Assembly: GCA_044432725.1 (NCBI GenBank)
Contig: JAWXUL010000007.1
Coordinates: 1 to 64,000 of the forward strand
Source of the DNA: JAWXUK01 sp044432725
GTDB lineage: Bacteria; Bacillota; Clostridia; Oscillospirales; Oscillospiraceae
Direction of reading: 5' to 3'
DNA length: 64,000 nucleotides
Position 1 is the first letter of the stretch; each line of letters opens with the position of its first letter. Both the position numbers and the translations under genes were made by a program. The notes beneath the pieces were generated by a model. The model did no database searches. It was not told the origin of the DNA and worked only from the letters and a program-made list of their open reading frames with translations. This document shows positions 53,263-63,200 of the stretch, piece by piece.

Positions 53263-54258
53263 ATGACAAAAAAACAAAAGCGTCTTGCCCTTGCCACAGG
53301 GATTGGTGTTTCCTTGGTGGGGTTGAGTGTCACAGCTTTTTTTGGCGTGACAGATTATTTCATCAACTATGCAATCATGCGCCCAGAGCCCAGTGACGAG
53401 GATGATCCCCTTGCTCCCTCTTATGAAAAAAGCGAAGAAGAGCAAGCCAACAAAGATGCGGGAAAAGCCAAGGTTGCCCAGTGGAAAACAGAAGTACAGG
53501 GTCATCCCTTGACCATGTCCTCTTATGATGGCTTGCAACTGTGGGGGATGACTTATCCCCAAGAAAAAGACTCTGATTTGTGGCTGATTGCTGTCCATGG
53601 ATATCAATCAGAACACAGCTCGGTGGAAGATTTTGCTGTGGAATGTTATGAGCGTGGTTACAATGTCCTCTTGCCTGATTTGCGTGGTCATGGTAATTCA
53701 GAGGGGGATTATATTGGCATGGGACTCCATGACAGTATTGATATTTTGTCTTGGATTGATGTGATTATCGAGGGCAATCCAAATGCGAAAATCCTACTCT
53801 TTGGGCAAAGCATGGGTGCTGCCACAGTGATGATTACAGCAGGGCAAGAAGGTCTGCCAGAGAATGTACAGGCAGTGATAGAAGATTGTGGCTATACTGA
53901 CAGTTATCAAATGATGGTGGAACAACTGGATTATCGTTATGGATTACCTGAATTTCCCCTGATGCCGATGACCAATTTTATGGCAGAATTTCGAACTGAT
54001 TATGATATGAGAGATGCCAGTCCCATGGAATTTTTACAAAATGCAACTGTGCCCATTCTCTTTATCCATGGAGATCAGGATACTTTTGTGCTACCTTATA
54101 TGATTGACGAGTTGTATCAAAGCTATGAGGGAGAGAAAGAATATCTGATGGTGGAAGGCGCTGACCATGTGGCTTCTCGCAATGTAGCACCTACCCTATA
54201 TTTTGATACTGTTTTTTCCTTTTTGGAAAAACATATGCCTGATACTAATTCCAATTAA
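53263..54258 (+). CDS. Alpha/beta hydrolase with N-terminal membrane anchor
   Basis: 331 residues. A signal-anchor helix near the N-terminus (IGVSLVGLSVTAFFGVTDYF) places the hydrolase outside or at the membrane face. The catalytic triad is visible: Ser in LFGQSMGAATVM (~181), Asp in FIHGDQDTFV (~271), His in EGADHVAS (~301); the oxyanion region is AVHGYQSEHSS. It resembles the serine aminopeptidase S33/monoacylglycerol lipase group. ATG 53263 has AGGAGG 4 bases upstream. Substrate unknown. Confidence 0.9.
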   Translation: MTKKQKRLALATGIGVSLVGLSVTAFFGVTDYFINYAIMRPEPSDEDDPLAPSYEKSEEEQANKDAGKAKVAQWKTEVQGHPLTMSSYDGLQLWGMTYPQEKDSDLWLIAVHGYQSEHSSVEDFAVECYERGYNVLLPDLRGHGNSEGDYIGMGLHDSIDILSWIDVIIEGNPNAKILLFGQSMGAATVMITAGQEGLPENVQAVIEDCGYTDSYQMMVEQLDYRYGLPEFPLMPMTNFMAEFRTDYDMRDASPMEFLQNATVPILFIHGDQDTFVLPYMIDELYQSYEGEKEYLMVEGADHVASRNVAPTLYFDTVFSFLEKHMPDTNSN

Positions 54259-54302
54259 AAACCACCAAAACCTTGCCATTTTTTTCGCCCCTGATTGCGT
54301 TA

Positions 54303-54340
54303 GAAAAATCCTGAATCCACAAAGGATTCAAGAATTTTTC
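54303..54340. terminator. Hairpin terminator after the hydrolase gene
   Basis: Stem GAAAAATCCTGAATCC / GGATTCAAGAATTTTTC with a 5-base loop; T-rich 3' arm. Confidence 0.75.
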
Positions 54341-54438
54341 TGCCTTATCAGGAACAAAGAAAACAGACAAAATTTTGACGGTTTCTAACTGCAAATAGTA
54401 TGAATCATAATATTTTCTCGAGAGAGATTCATACAAGG

Positions 54439-54475
54439 AAAGTTCTGAATTCTAACAGAGTTCAGAGCTTTTTTG
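54439..54475 (+). terminator. Second hairpin terminator before the SLH operon
   Basis: Stem GAAAGTTCTGAATTCT / AGTTCAGAGCTTTTTT, then TGTTTG. Confidence 0.7.
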
Positions 54476-54572
54476 TTTGATTGGACAGGAAACCACCTTG
54501 GACTTTCCCTACTTTTGTCATTCTTTCCTAGGGGAGCTCTGTTTTTTTATGAAAGTTTAACCTTTTTTTCTA

Positions 54573-54601
54573 TTTACAAAAAAAGGTGAATCATGTATAA
54601 T
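54573..54601 (+). promoter_or_regulatory. Promoter of the SLH-RND operon
   Basis: TTTACA (54573-54578), 17-bp spacer, TATAAT (54596-54601), ~70 nt before the start. Confidence 0.8.
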
Positions 54602-54675
54602 AGAGGGTATGCGATACTGGTTCTAATAGGACAATGAGAAAAAAACAGTGATAATATTTTAGGAGGAAGTTTTTT

Positions 54676-56544
54676 ATGAAATGCAAGTACTTCAAAGGGA
54701 TGGTGGCAAGCTTTTTGCTTTTTGCCTCTGTCTGTACCTTTACCTCAGAGGCACAGCGTGTGGCTGTGTCTGCCACAGTGGTGGAAGATTCCGTCCGTCA
54801 AATGAGCATCATGTTGGGAGATGCCAAGGGAAATATGAATTTAGAAAAAGAGGTTTCCCGTGCTGAATTTGCCACCATGTTGGTGGCGGCTTCTCCTTAT
54901 AAAAATACCACCACCCATTTTGGCTATACCTTATTCCCTGATGTTGCCTCTTCCCATTGGGCTTCTGGCTATATCAAAGTAGTGGTGGAACAAGGGTATA
55001 TGCTCGGACAACTAGACGGTAAATTCTCCCCAGACCGTCAGGTGCTGTTAGAAGAGGCAGTGACAGCTGTCCTTTGCCTTTTGGGCTATACCAGTGATAG
55101 TCTTTCTGGCACTTATCCCCAAGCACAATTTGCCAAATATTACGAACTGGACTTAGATGATTATATGAGTGCTACCACTGGGGATATCTTAACCCGTGGG
55201 GATTGTATGTACTTATTTTTCAATTTGATGAACACAAATGATATCAATGGTAACCCTTATGCCACACAACTGGGTTACAGTGTCACCAATACTGGGGAGC
55301 TTGACACCATGGCTTTGACCACAGCAAACACAGAAGGCCCCTTCCTTGTGGGAACCCATCAGTTGCCTTCTACCATTTATGATTTGGAAACAGTTTATAA
55401 AAACGATAAACTCGCCACATCAACTGCTTTTTCCAATTATGATATTTGTTATTATAATGATAAGGTCAACACTGTTTGGATTTATGACGAAAAAGTCACT
55501 GGACGTTTAACGAATATTGATTCAGTCTACGCTCCCACCACGGTCACAGTGGCAGGCACTACCTATTCTCTGGAAACCACCAATGTGAAATATAAATTTT
55601 CCGTGGGTGGAAGCTATGAAGAAGGGGACATTGTCACCCTTTTACTAGGGCAATATGGTCAAGTGGCAGATGTACTAGATTCCACAGTCACCGAGAGTTC
55701 TGTGGTTGGGGTTGTGATTGAAACTGGTACTACAGAATATTCTGACGCTGATACTGGCAACAGATATTCTCGCTATGTGAAGCTTGTCACCTGTGATGGT
55801 AGCATTGTGGAAGTGGATACCTCTGGGAACATTGCCGTTGGGAAAATCGTGGAAGTGTCCTATTCTGGTGGAAGCCAGTCTGTGAAAACACTGTCTGATA
55901 AAGAATTAGAAGGCAATGTGAACCAAGCTGGCACCAAGCTTGGCAGTTATACCTTTGCAGATGATATCTCTATTTTGGAAATCAGTGGAGAGGAATGCAA
56001 CACCATCTATCCTTCTCGTTTGTCTGGCGCCAAATTAGAAGAGGAAGACGTTCGTTATTACACCACCAACAAAGATGGGGAAATTGATCGTTTGATTATC
56101 GAAGATGTGACAGGAGACAGCGCTACCTTTATCTATATCACTTCTGTTACCACCATTCCAAGTATGAGTGGTTATAACTCTTATCTTTACAATTATCGTA
56201 TGGGATCTATGGAACTGAGCTATTATGCAGACCGTAGCAACATGAAAGTGGGGCAAGGTGGCGCTTATATGGAAGGCGACCCAGCCAATATCACCAAGCT
56301 AAGTGGTTTGGAAAAAATCGAATTATCCAGTCTGAATGCTTTGTATGGCAGTGACAGTGGAGAAAATTATGGCATTGCAGATAATGTTGTGGTGTATCGC
56401 ACAGCAGATAAAATGTTGCATTTGACCACAGTGGAAGAAGTTTCAAACCCAGAAAAGTATGAACTGGTTGCTTATTATGATGATGGATTGTTCTCTGCTG
56501 GTGGTAAAATTCGAATCATCGTTGCCACACCAATCACAGATTAA
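54676..56544 (+). CDS. S-layer-homology domain protein
   Basis: 622 residues with an N-terminal signal peptide (KGMVASFLLFASVCTFTSEA). Two SLH modules follow (VSRAEFATMLVAAS, FPDVASSHWASGYIKVVVEQG, and DGKFSPDRQVLLEEAVTAVL), which bind pyruvylated wall polymers. The remaining ~450 residues are beta-rich with repeated V-x-G-x-T-Y segments, no family recognised. AGGAGG lies 10 bases before ATG. The RND adaptor gene follows 14 bp after the stop, and no terminator intervenes, so it heads a three-gene operon. Confidence 0.88.
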   Translation: MKCKYFKGMVASFLLFASVCTFTSEAQRVAVSATVVEDSVRQMSIMLGDAKGNMNLEKEVSRAEFATMLVAASPYKNTTTHFGYTLFPDVASSHWASGYIKVVVEQGYMLGQLDGKFSPDRQVLLEEAVTAVLCLLGYTSDSLSGTYPQAQFAKYYELDLDDYMSATTGDILTRGDCMYLFFNLMNTNDINGNPYATQLGYSVTNTGELDTMALTTANTEGPFLVGTHQLPSTIYDLETVYKNDKLATSTAFSNYDICYYNDKVNTVWIYDEKVTGRLTNIDSVYAPTTVTVAGTTYSLETTNVKYKFSVGGSYEEGDIVTLLLGQYGQVADVLDSTVTESSVVGVVIETGTTEYSDADTGNRYSRYVKLVTCDGSIVEVDTSGNIAVGKIVEVSYSGGSQSVKTLSDKELEGNVNQAGTKLGSYTFADDISILEISGEECNTIYPSRLSGAKLEEEDVRYYTTNKDGEIDRLIIEDVTGDSATFIYITSVTTIPSMSGYNSYLYNYRMGSMELSYYADRSNMKVGQGGAYMEGDPANITKLSGLEKIELSSLNALYGSDSGENYGIADNVVVYRTADKMLHLTTVEEVSNPEKYELVAYYDDGLFSAGGKIRIIVATPITD

Positions 56545-56558
56545 AGGAAGTAATAAAG

Positions 56559-58049
56559 ATGAATTATAAACAAAGTATCTTATGTCTAGGACTGCTTACT
56601 TGTCTGACAGGTTGCAGTGAAGAAGTGGTGGACACCTATGTCCCACCCCTTCAAGTAGAGACCATCTCCCCTGTGCGGGAAGATTTTCTGACTCATGGTA
56701 GTTCAGTGGCACAATTAGAGCCAGGCAGCCGAGTGATGGTGATGCCAGGGATTACAGGGGAAGTGGAAGAGGTTTTCGTTTCTCTGGGGGATAAAGTGAA
56801 TATCGGCGATTTGATTTGCATCATCGACAGCGAAGCTGTGGAAACCCAATGCGAAAACGCAGATGACGCTGTGAGCCGTGCCATGGATTCTATCAATACT
56901 TTAACAGAAAGTATGTTGGTAAAAGCCCCTGTCAGTGGCTATATCCAAAGCATTGACGAGTCTCTAAGCCACAGTGTTTCTGGTTCTTCTCAGCTTGCTT
57001 ATATTTCTAACCAACAACAAATGACTGTGAAACTACCTTTTCTCCAAAGTGCTGTTTCCAATGCTTGGATTGGGGCAAGTGCCCAATTATCCTTTGTGGA
57101 TACAGGGGAGAATCTAACAGGAACAGTTACCGAGATTTCTGGCTCTCCAGACTATCTCTATGGCAACATTCCTGTGAACTATGTCACTATTTCTGTGAAT
57201 AACCCCGGTGGGATTCCTGTGGGACGGAAAGTGGCTGGATCTGTCCAAGGGGTAAATTGTAGTGCAGATGGTAGCTTTGAAAGTCAAGCAAGTAGTCCTG
57301 TGATGTCTGGCTTGGCAGGTACTTTAGACGAAATTTATGTGTCTGTGGGACAATATGTGGCGGCTGGGACGCCTATGTTCCGTGTGGTGACTCCTTCCTC
57401 TGAAAGTCAGTTGAAATCAGCTCAAGATGGTCTGTCTGATGCCGTGAAAGCAAGAGACGATGCCTATGATTTATTGGCTGATTACCAAGTCACAGCCAAT
57501 ATTGCTGGCACAGTGTCTGATGTTTATGTGAAAAACTTAGATTTTCTGGGGCAAACTGGTGCAGTGATCGAAATTTCTACCACAGAGCAAATGGAACTGA
57601 CTTTTTCTGTGTCAGAAGCCGTGCTACCCTTTTTGTCTCGTGGGCAAGATTTGACCATCTCTTCCCAAGGGAAGGAAGTTTTTGGTGCGATTTCTGAAAT
57701 TTCAACGGTGGCTTCTGCACAAAATGGACTCTTCACCATCAAAGGAGTCATAGAGGAAGAAGACATCCTCACTGGTACCACTGCTTCTGTTTCTTATGTG
57801 GACTTTTTAGTGGAAGATGCCCTGACCATTCCTTTTGAAGCCATTCATTTTGTGGGAGAAGAGAGCTTTGTTTATGTGATAAAGGATAACACAGCTTGGA
57901 AAACTCCCGTTGAAGTCGCTCAATTTACAGCTGATAAAATCATTATTACCCAAGGAATTTCAGAAAATGATGTGCTGATTTCTTCTTGGTCTGCTCAGCT
58001 TCGTAATGGGCTTCAAGTGGAAACCACAGCAAGTGAGGAGGCAAGCTAA
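56559..58049 (+). CDS. RND efflux periplasmic-adaptor-type lipoprotein (HlyD/MFP family)
   Basis: 496 residues. Lipoprotein signal with LTGC at the start (LLTCLTGCSEEV). Barrel-sandwich halves are VMVMPGITGEVEEVFVSLGD and LVKAPVSGYIQSID; a second lipoyl-like region at SPVMSGLAGTLDEIYVSVG implies a longer or duplicated arrangement, with no long coiled-coil hairpin. The permease gene begins in the next base after the stop. In a Gram-positive cell the adaptor would sit on the outer membrane face, without an outer-membrane channel. Confidence 0.9.
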   Translation: MNYKQSILCLGLLTCLTGCSEEVVDTYVPPLQVETISPVREDFLTHGSSVAQLEPGSRVMVMPGITGEVEEVFVSLGDKVNIGDLICIIDSEAVETQCENADDAVSRAMDSINTLTESMLVKAPVSGYIQSIDESLSHSVSGSSQLAYISNQQQMTVKLPFLQSAVSNAWIGASAQLSFVDTGENLTGTVTEISGSPDYLYGNIPVNYVTISVNNPGGIPVGRKVAGSVQGVNCSADGSFESQASSPVMSGLAGTLDEIYVSVGQYVAAGTPMFRVVTPSSESQLKSAQDGLSDAVKARDDAYDLLADYQVTANIAGTVSDVYVKNLDFLGQTGAVIEISTTEQMELTFSVSEAVLPFLSRGQDLTISSQGKEVFGAISEISTVASAQNGLFTIKGVIEEEDILTGTTASVSYVDFLVEDALTIPFEAIHFVGEESFVYVIKDNTAWKTPVEVAQFTADKIIITQGISENDVLISSWSAQLRNGLQVETTASEEAS

Positions 58050-61000
58050 ATGTTTTTGACAAAAATAGCTTTAAACCGTCCTGTTTCTGTTATTTTATTC
58101 CTGTTTACCATTATTGTTTTTGGTATTTCTGCCATTTTTGGTTTTCAAATGGGATACCAACCAGCAGTGGAGATGCCCACTTTTTTGGTGGTCACTCCTT
58201 ATGTAGGGGCTGAGCCTGAAATCATTGACTCTACCATCTCAGCAGAGGTGGAAAAAATTGGTGCTACTTTGACAGGATTTACAGAAAGTACCTGTATGTC
58301 CGAAGAAGGGCTTTCCACTGTTATTTTCATGTTTGATTATGATATTGACAAAAACCAAACCTATTTAGACTTGAAAACAGCGGTTGATCAGTTGGTCTTG
58401 CCAGAGGATGCCATGGACCCTGTGATTATGCAGTTCGCTTTTGAATCCACTTCCATGATGACTCTTTCTGTCACAGGGGACGAGGGGGAGGACCCTTTAA
58501 GCTTTACTGATGATGTGGTGGTGCCACAAATCGAAACCCTGATGGGTGTGGCTGATGTGGAAGTTTATGGGGGACAAGAAGACTATATCCGTGTGGTGGC
58601 AGACCCTGTGTTAATGGAACAATATGGTATCTCCCTCCAGTCTATTGGCTCGGCGATTGCCATGTTTGATTTTGATTTGCCTCTTGGGTCATTGCCCCAA
58701 GGCTTGCAAGATTTAAGCGTTTCTTCGGGTGCTTCTTTGGATAATCTTGCCCAGATACAAGATATTTCTATGACCACAGGGACAGGTGCGCTAATTTCTT
58801 TGAAAGAAGTGGCACAAGTGCAAATCGGAGCGAAAGATGCTGAATCTGTCAGCCGTTACGATGGGATCGAGAATATCAATGTGGAAATCATCAACGCCCA
58901 AGATGCGAACATCCCTGCTGTGGCAGCAGATATTTACAAAGCACTGGATTTAATCCGAGCCAACAATCCTAACTTTAACATCGAAGTCACAGATGACAGC
59001 AGTGACTTGATTGTGTCCACGCTGATTTCTGTCATGCAGACACTTGCTATTGCCGTGGTTTTGTGTATGCTTGTTTTGTACATTTTCCTAGGCAATATAC
59101 GTGCTAGTTTGATTGTCGGAAGCGCCATTCCCATTTCCTTGGTGGTGACCCTGATTTGCATGAGTGTGGCTGGCTTTGAACTGAACATGGTGACATCCAA
59201 TGCTTTGATGATCGCCATAGGCTTGATGGTGGACAACGCCATCGTGGTTTTGGAGAGTATTTTCAAAATCAAAAACCGTGTGCAAGCAGAAAACCTCTCT
59301 GTGAAAGAGCAATTTAAAGTGGTCGCCTATGATGGCTGTCGTGTGGTGGGGGCTTCTGTTGTGGCTTCAACCATTACTACCATCGTTGTGTATCTTCCTC
59401 TCACCACATTGGGTGGTGTCTCTGGACAAATGTTCGTCCAACTAAGTTACACCATTGTTTTTGCTATGATCGCATCCCTGTTATCCGCAACAGTCCTTGT
59501 GCCCATGTTCTATTTCTTGTTACAACCAGAAGAAAAACGCTCTATGGTCAGTAATTTGATGGAAAAAATGGAAAAAGGATATGTGAAAATTGTTCCTTCT
59601 GTGTTGAAACATCGCTTTTTGGTGGTAGTTTTTTCCATTGCCTTGTTGGCGGGTAGTCTTGCCCTGTGCTTGGTCATTCCACTGGAACTGATGCCAGAAT
59701 CAGACACAGGAAAACTGATTATCAATGTTGATTTCCGATCTAATTCCAAGCTAGAGGAAATGAGTTCCTTGGTGGAACCCATTGAAGCCATAGTCATGGA
59801 GGACGAACGAATTGAAAGCTATCAGCTGGCGATTTCTGGTAATTCAGCCACCATCACTTGTTTTGCTGTGGAAGGACAAGGGGCGAAGCCTTTGGTCAAT
59901 GAATACTTAGAAAAAACCTATGACATGACAGATATGTCCATTAGTATTTCTGCTTCTGGGGACGAGATGATGGAGTCTATGGTGGGGGATATGACCTTGA
60001 TTCTCACCACTCTCCATGGATACGACTATGATGCTTTGCAAGTAGCTGCCTTGGATTTTGAAGAAAAACTCTATGAGCTTGAAGGGGTACAACGGGTCAC
60101 CTCTTCTTTGGGGACATGGGGCTCGGCAAAAGCCTCCATTAAAATCGACCCCAATAAAACCATGGATTATGGGACAAATCCTGTGAATGTGGCACAGACC
60201 TTGCGTCTGGCTGTCACTGGCTATGAGCATGGGGAGATGGACATCGGTCTTGATACCTATGACTTGGTGGTGGAGTATCCTGCTGGTTATGCAGATGACT
60301 TGCATCTGCTCATGAATATGCCCATTGATACAGCAGTGGGGAAAGTCCCCTTGAGTCAAATGGCAGAGCTGGTTTTCTCTGATAATATGCAAAGCATCAA
60401 GAAAATGAACGGCTATTATTGTATTGACTTGACCACCTCTCCTGTAACAGGAGGGAATGCACAGGTATCTGCTGCCATTGCAGAGTTAGAAGCAAGTGTT
60501 GATTACGGTTCTGAAATTTTCGTGGGGAATGGTCCTGGTGTGGACTATATCACAGACGAAGTTGTCGCCATGGGGCAATCCATTATCACAGCTGTGTTCC
60601 TTGTCTTTATGGTCATGGCAATGCAGTTCGAGTCATTACGATTCTCTCTCATGGTCATGTGTTCTGTTTCCTTTAGCTTTATTGGTTCTTTTGGGCTTTT
60701 ATTCCTCAGTGGGCAACCTATTACCATTGTTGCTTTGATGGGTATTTTAATGCTGATGGGGATTGTGGTGAACAACGGCATTTTGTTCGTGGATACTGCA
60801 AACCAATACAGAAAAACCTGTGATACCTTGGAAGAGGCATTGATTTTAAGTGGACAAGTGAGAATGCGTCCCATTATTATGACCACTTTGACCACTGTCC
60901 TGTCTATGCTTCCTCTTGCCTTTGGGGTAGGGGAAGGGGCTGACATGATGCAAAGTATGGGGATTATCATCATCGGAGGTTTGATTGCTTCCACTGTGTT

Positions 61001-61097
61001 GGTTCTCTTCCTCATGCCTACCTTCTATCTCATTATCTCTAAAAAAACACCTCCAACTTCTCCTAGTAAACCAGAGAAGATAGAGGCGATTGTTTAA
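58050..61097 (+). CDS. RND family efflux permease (HAE1-like)
   Basis: 1015 residues, 12 membrane helices and two large extracytoplasmic loops. The N-terminus ALNRPVSVILFLFTIIVFG and TM4 GLMVDNAIVVLESIF are typical; in AcrB the equivalent is VDDAIVV, so the second Asp of the proton relay is Asn here, as in many Firmicute members. TM10 reads LMGIVVNNGILFVDTANQYR, the acidic/Asn face. FFLPTF-type ending (LVLFLMPTFYLII). GAGGAGG lies within the end of the adaptor gene. It exports lipophilic or peptide substrates; the identity is unknown. Confidence 0.95.
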   Translation: MFLTKIALNRPVSVILFLFTIIVFGISAIFGFQMGYQPAVEMPTFLVVTPYVGAEPEIIDSTISAEVEKIGATLTGFTESTCMSEEGLSTVIFMFDYDIDKNQTYLDLKTAVDQLVLPEDAMDPVIMQFAFESTSMMTLSVTGDEGEDPLSFTDDVVVPQIETLMGVADVEVYGGQEDYIRVVADPVLMEQYGISLQSIGSAIAMFDFDLPLGSLPQGLQDLSVSSGASLDNLAQIQDISMTTGTGALISLKEVAQVQIGAKDAESVSRYDGIENINVEIINAQDANIPAVAADIYKALDLIRANNPNFNIEVTDDSSDLIVSTLISVMQTLAIAVVLCMLVLYIFLGNIRASLIVGSAIPISLVVTLICMSVAGFELNMVTSNALMIAIGLMVDNAIVVLESIFKIKNRVQAENLSVKEQFKVVAYDGCRVVGASVVASTITTIVVYLPLTTLGGVSGQMFVQLSYTIVFAMIASLLSATVLVPMFYFLLQPEEKRSMVSNLMEKMEKGYVKIVPSVLKHRFLVVVFSIALLAGSLALCLVIPLELMPESDTGKLIINVDFRSNSKLEEMSSLVEPIEAIVMEDERIESYQLAISGNSATITCFAVEGQGAKPLVNEYLEKTYDMTDMSISISASGDEMMESMVGDMTLILTTLHGYDYDALQVAALDFEEKLYELEGVQRVTSSLGTWGSAKASIKIDPNKTMDYGTNPVNVAQTLRLAVTGYEHGEMDIGLDTYDLVVEYPAGYADDLHLLMNMPIDTAVGKVPLSQMAELVFSDNMQSIKKMNGYYCIDLTTSPVTGGNAQVSAAIAELEASVDYGSEIFVGNGPGVDYITDEVVAMGQSIITAVFLVFMVMAMQFESLRFSLMVMCSVSFSFIGSFGLLFLSGQPITIVALMGILMLMGIVVNNGILFVDTANQYRKTCDTLEEALILSGQVRMRPIIMTTLTTVLSMLPLAFGVGEGADMMQSMGIIIIGGLIASTVLVLFLMPTFYLIISKKTPPTSPSKPEKIEAIV

Positions 61098-61105
61098 ATA
61101 CAAAC

Positions 61106-61144
61106 AAAGAGCGACAACTGGAAGTACCAGTTGTTGCTCTTTTC
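61106..61144. terminator. Terminator of the SLH-RND operon
   Basis: Stem AGAGCGACAACTGG / CCAGTTGTTGCTCTT followed by TTCTTG. It precedes the convergent LysM gene end. Confidence 0.85.
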
Positions 61145-61170
61145 TTGTTTCTTATGGTGAAAGGAAATTC

Positions 61171-62436
61171 TTAAACTTCTCCATAGGTATGATGCAACAC
61201 CAACCAATTTTGTGGAAAGGGGCGATCCAAATTCCAATAGCCTACCCCTTGCAAGGCATACTCTTTCACCAAATTTAGCTTGGCTTGAATGCTTCTGGCA
61301 TCTTCAAACCACAGGGTGTGCGTCTGATTGTCTGCGTCTGTGTAATGGAAATAGGGTGCTTGTGCTTCTTGGTCATAAAAAATTTCTGCGTGATAATCAC
61401 GAGCCAAGCCCACTGCTTCTGGGCAAGTGACAGATACTGCATTCACTCCCATGACTTTTGGGGTTTTCCAGTTGTATCCATAGGTATTGATGCCCAAAAG
61501 AAGCTTTTCAGGTGGGATTTCCGTGATGGCATAGTCCAAAACTTGACGCACCCCAGTGATAGGGGAAATCGCCATAGGCTCGCCTTGGGGATAGCCCCAC
61601 TCATAAGTCATCAACAGAACTTTGTCAGCCACTTCCCCAATCTCTCGATAGAGATGCCCTTGATAGAAAATCCCTTTTTGCTGAGAAGAAATTTTCGGTG
61701 CGACAGCCACAGTGAGGGGTAAATCACCGAGGTTTTTCTTCAAATCAGATAAAAATGCCACATATGCTTTGGCGAGGTTGGGGTCAATCAATTCAAAATC
61801 CACGTCCACCCCTACATAAGATTTTTCCTTGACTTGTGCCATAATTTCATCAATCAAATTTTCTTGGAGGGTGGGATTGCTGAGAATGGCATTGGAAAGA
61901 GCAGTGGAAAAGGCACCATCTGGATTGACAGAAGCCAGATGAAAGACAGTACCGACCCCTACTTTTTCCCCTGCCCATTGGAGATAGCCATCATTTAAAG
62001 TGGCAAGCTTTCCCTCGATGGTAAAGCGATGGGTAAAAGGGGTCAGAGTGCTGAGGTAGGGGACTGTTTGTGCCAACAAATCTTTATTGATACTGGGATA
62101 AGCATAGGCTGTCACATAAAGTGGGCTGTCACCTTGGTCTTTATACTGAATCACTAGCTGTTGCCCTGGGTGAATTCCTTCCCAACCATTGAGTTGGGGA
62201 TTGTTTTGGAGCAAGGTTTTGGTGTTGACATGATAGTTTTTGCCGATTTGGTCTAAGGTTTCTCCCACTTGAACTGTGTGGGTGATTTCTGGATACAAAA
62301 TGACCAAGGTCTGCCCCACCACTAATTGAGAGGGGTCTTCTAACTGATTATCTTTTAAAATTTGTGACATAGAAACACCATACGCTTGGGCGATGGCATA
62401 GACATTATCCCCTGATTGCACCACATGAATTTTCAT
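61171..62436 (-). CDS. LysM-GH18 peptidoglycan hydrolase (SleL/YaaH-like)
   Basis: 421 residues. Two LysM domains at about 1-45 (IHVVQSGDNVYAIAQAYGVS) and 48-95 (THTVQVGETLDQIGKNYHVN), then a glycosidase family 18 domain (~105-421). The catalytic segment is SYVGVDVDFELID, with the acid/base Glu, matching the D-x-D-x-E pattern. SleL/YaaH proteins are N-acetylglucosaminidases acting on spore cortex. The start ATG follows AAAGGAGTGTTTTT. The amidase gene lies 12 bp upstream, so they probably form a wall-lysis pair. No signal peptide is seen, as in spore-coat enzymes. Confidence 0.92.
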   Translation of the reverse strand: MKIHVVQSGDNVYAIAQAYGVSMSQILKDNQLEDPSQLVVGQTLVILYPEITHTVQVGETLDQIGKNYHVNTKTLLQNNPQLNGWEGIHPGQQLVIQYKDQGDSPLYVTAYAYPSINKDLLAQTVPYLSTLTPFTHRFTIEGKLATLNDGYLQWAGEKVGVGTVFHLASVNPDGAFSTALSNAILSNPTLQENLIDEIMAQVKEKSYVGVDVDFELIDPNLAKAYVAFLSDLKKNLGDLPLTVAVAPKISSQQKGIFYQGHLYREIGEVADKVLLMTYEWGYPQGEPMAISPITGVRQVLDYAITEIPPEKLLLGINTYGYNWKTPKVMGVNAVSVTCPEAVGLARDYHAEIFYDQEAQAPYFHYTDADNQTHTLWFEDARSIQAKLNLVKEYALQGVGYWNLDRPFPQNWLVLHHTYGEV

Positions 62437-62448
62437 AAAAACACTCCT

Positions 62449-63192
62449 TTAATCAACGATTGTCACATAATCTTTACTGATATAGCCTGTTGTGCCTTGG
62501 ACTTCTACCAAGAACCAGTCTTGCCACTGATTGATAATGGTCACAGCAGCGCCATCTGCCAAAAGAGCAATGACCTCTCCACGGGTACTGGGTTTGTCTC
62601 TTAGATTCAAGGCACCCCATGTCACATCTACCACCCCGTTTTTGGGAGGAATGGGAGCCAGAAAGGGGATGCCAAAATACTCTGTGATGCTCAGCACCAA
62701 ATTACGGGCAGCTGCATCCAGATTGTTTTTGATCCAAACTGCATCTTCGATATTATCATGAAAGGCAAGCTCCACAAAGACAGAGGGCGCCTTGGTTTTG
62801 CGCACTTCCCCAATCAAGGTGGTGGGTTCTGCTCGCACCAAGCTAGGGTCAGGGTAGATGGTTCGCAAATTATTGGCTGTGATTTCTGCCCATGCTTTGC
62901 CTTTTTCACTGGTAGGATAGTAAAACACCAAGGAGCCCCTTGCTGTCCCACTGAGGGGAGGGGCAGCTGCATTGGAATGAAGTCCAAAATGCAGGTCATA
63001 ATTACCCTCATTTGACTGGGCAATGGAAGAAGCGGCTGTCATATCAGGACTGTTTCGGGTAAAACTGATTCCCGAAGCTGTGAGATAAGGTTCCATTCGG
63101 TCAGCAATGAGATTCATGTATTCTTCTTCACTGCCTCCGTTGATATAGTAATTCCACTCTTGGGTAGAGGGGGATAAATAGATGTTTGGCAT
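62449..63192 (-). CDS. N-acetylmuramoyl-L-alanine amidase-type protein with C-terminal SH3 domain
   Basis: 247 residues. An amidase_3-like fold: NIYLSPSTQEWNYYINGGSE at the start, HFGLHSNAA (His of the second metal site), and SVFVELAFHDN with the catalytic-type Glu. The first zinc His of the classical DPGHGG motif is replaced by SPSTQEW; related clostridial proteins share this. The C-terminal SH3 domain (GALNLRDKPSTRGEVIALL, GTTGYISKDYV) binds wall. ATG 63192 is set by the AGGAGG site that is part of the glmS terminator hairpin; longer upstream readings pass through that hairpin. Confidence 0.88.
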   Translation of the reverse strand: MPNIYLSPSTQEWNYYINGGSEEEYMNLIADRMEPYLTASGISFTRNSPDMTAASSIAQSNEGNYDLHFGLHSNAAAPPLSGTARGSLVFYYPTSEKGKAWAEITANNLRTIYPDPSLVRAEPTTLIGEVRKTKAPSVFVELAFHDNIEDAVWIKNNLDAAARNLVLSITEYFGIPFLAPIPPKNGVVDVTWGALNLRDKPSTRGEVIALLADGAAVTIINQWQDWFLVEVQGTTGYISKDYVTIVD

Positions 63193-63200
63193 AATAAAAA

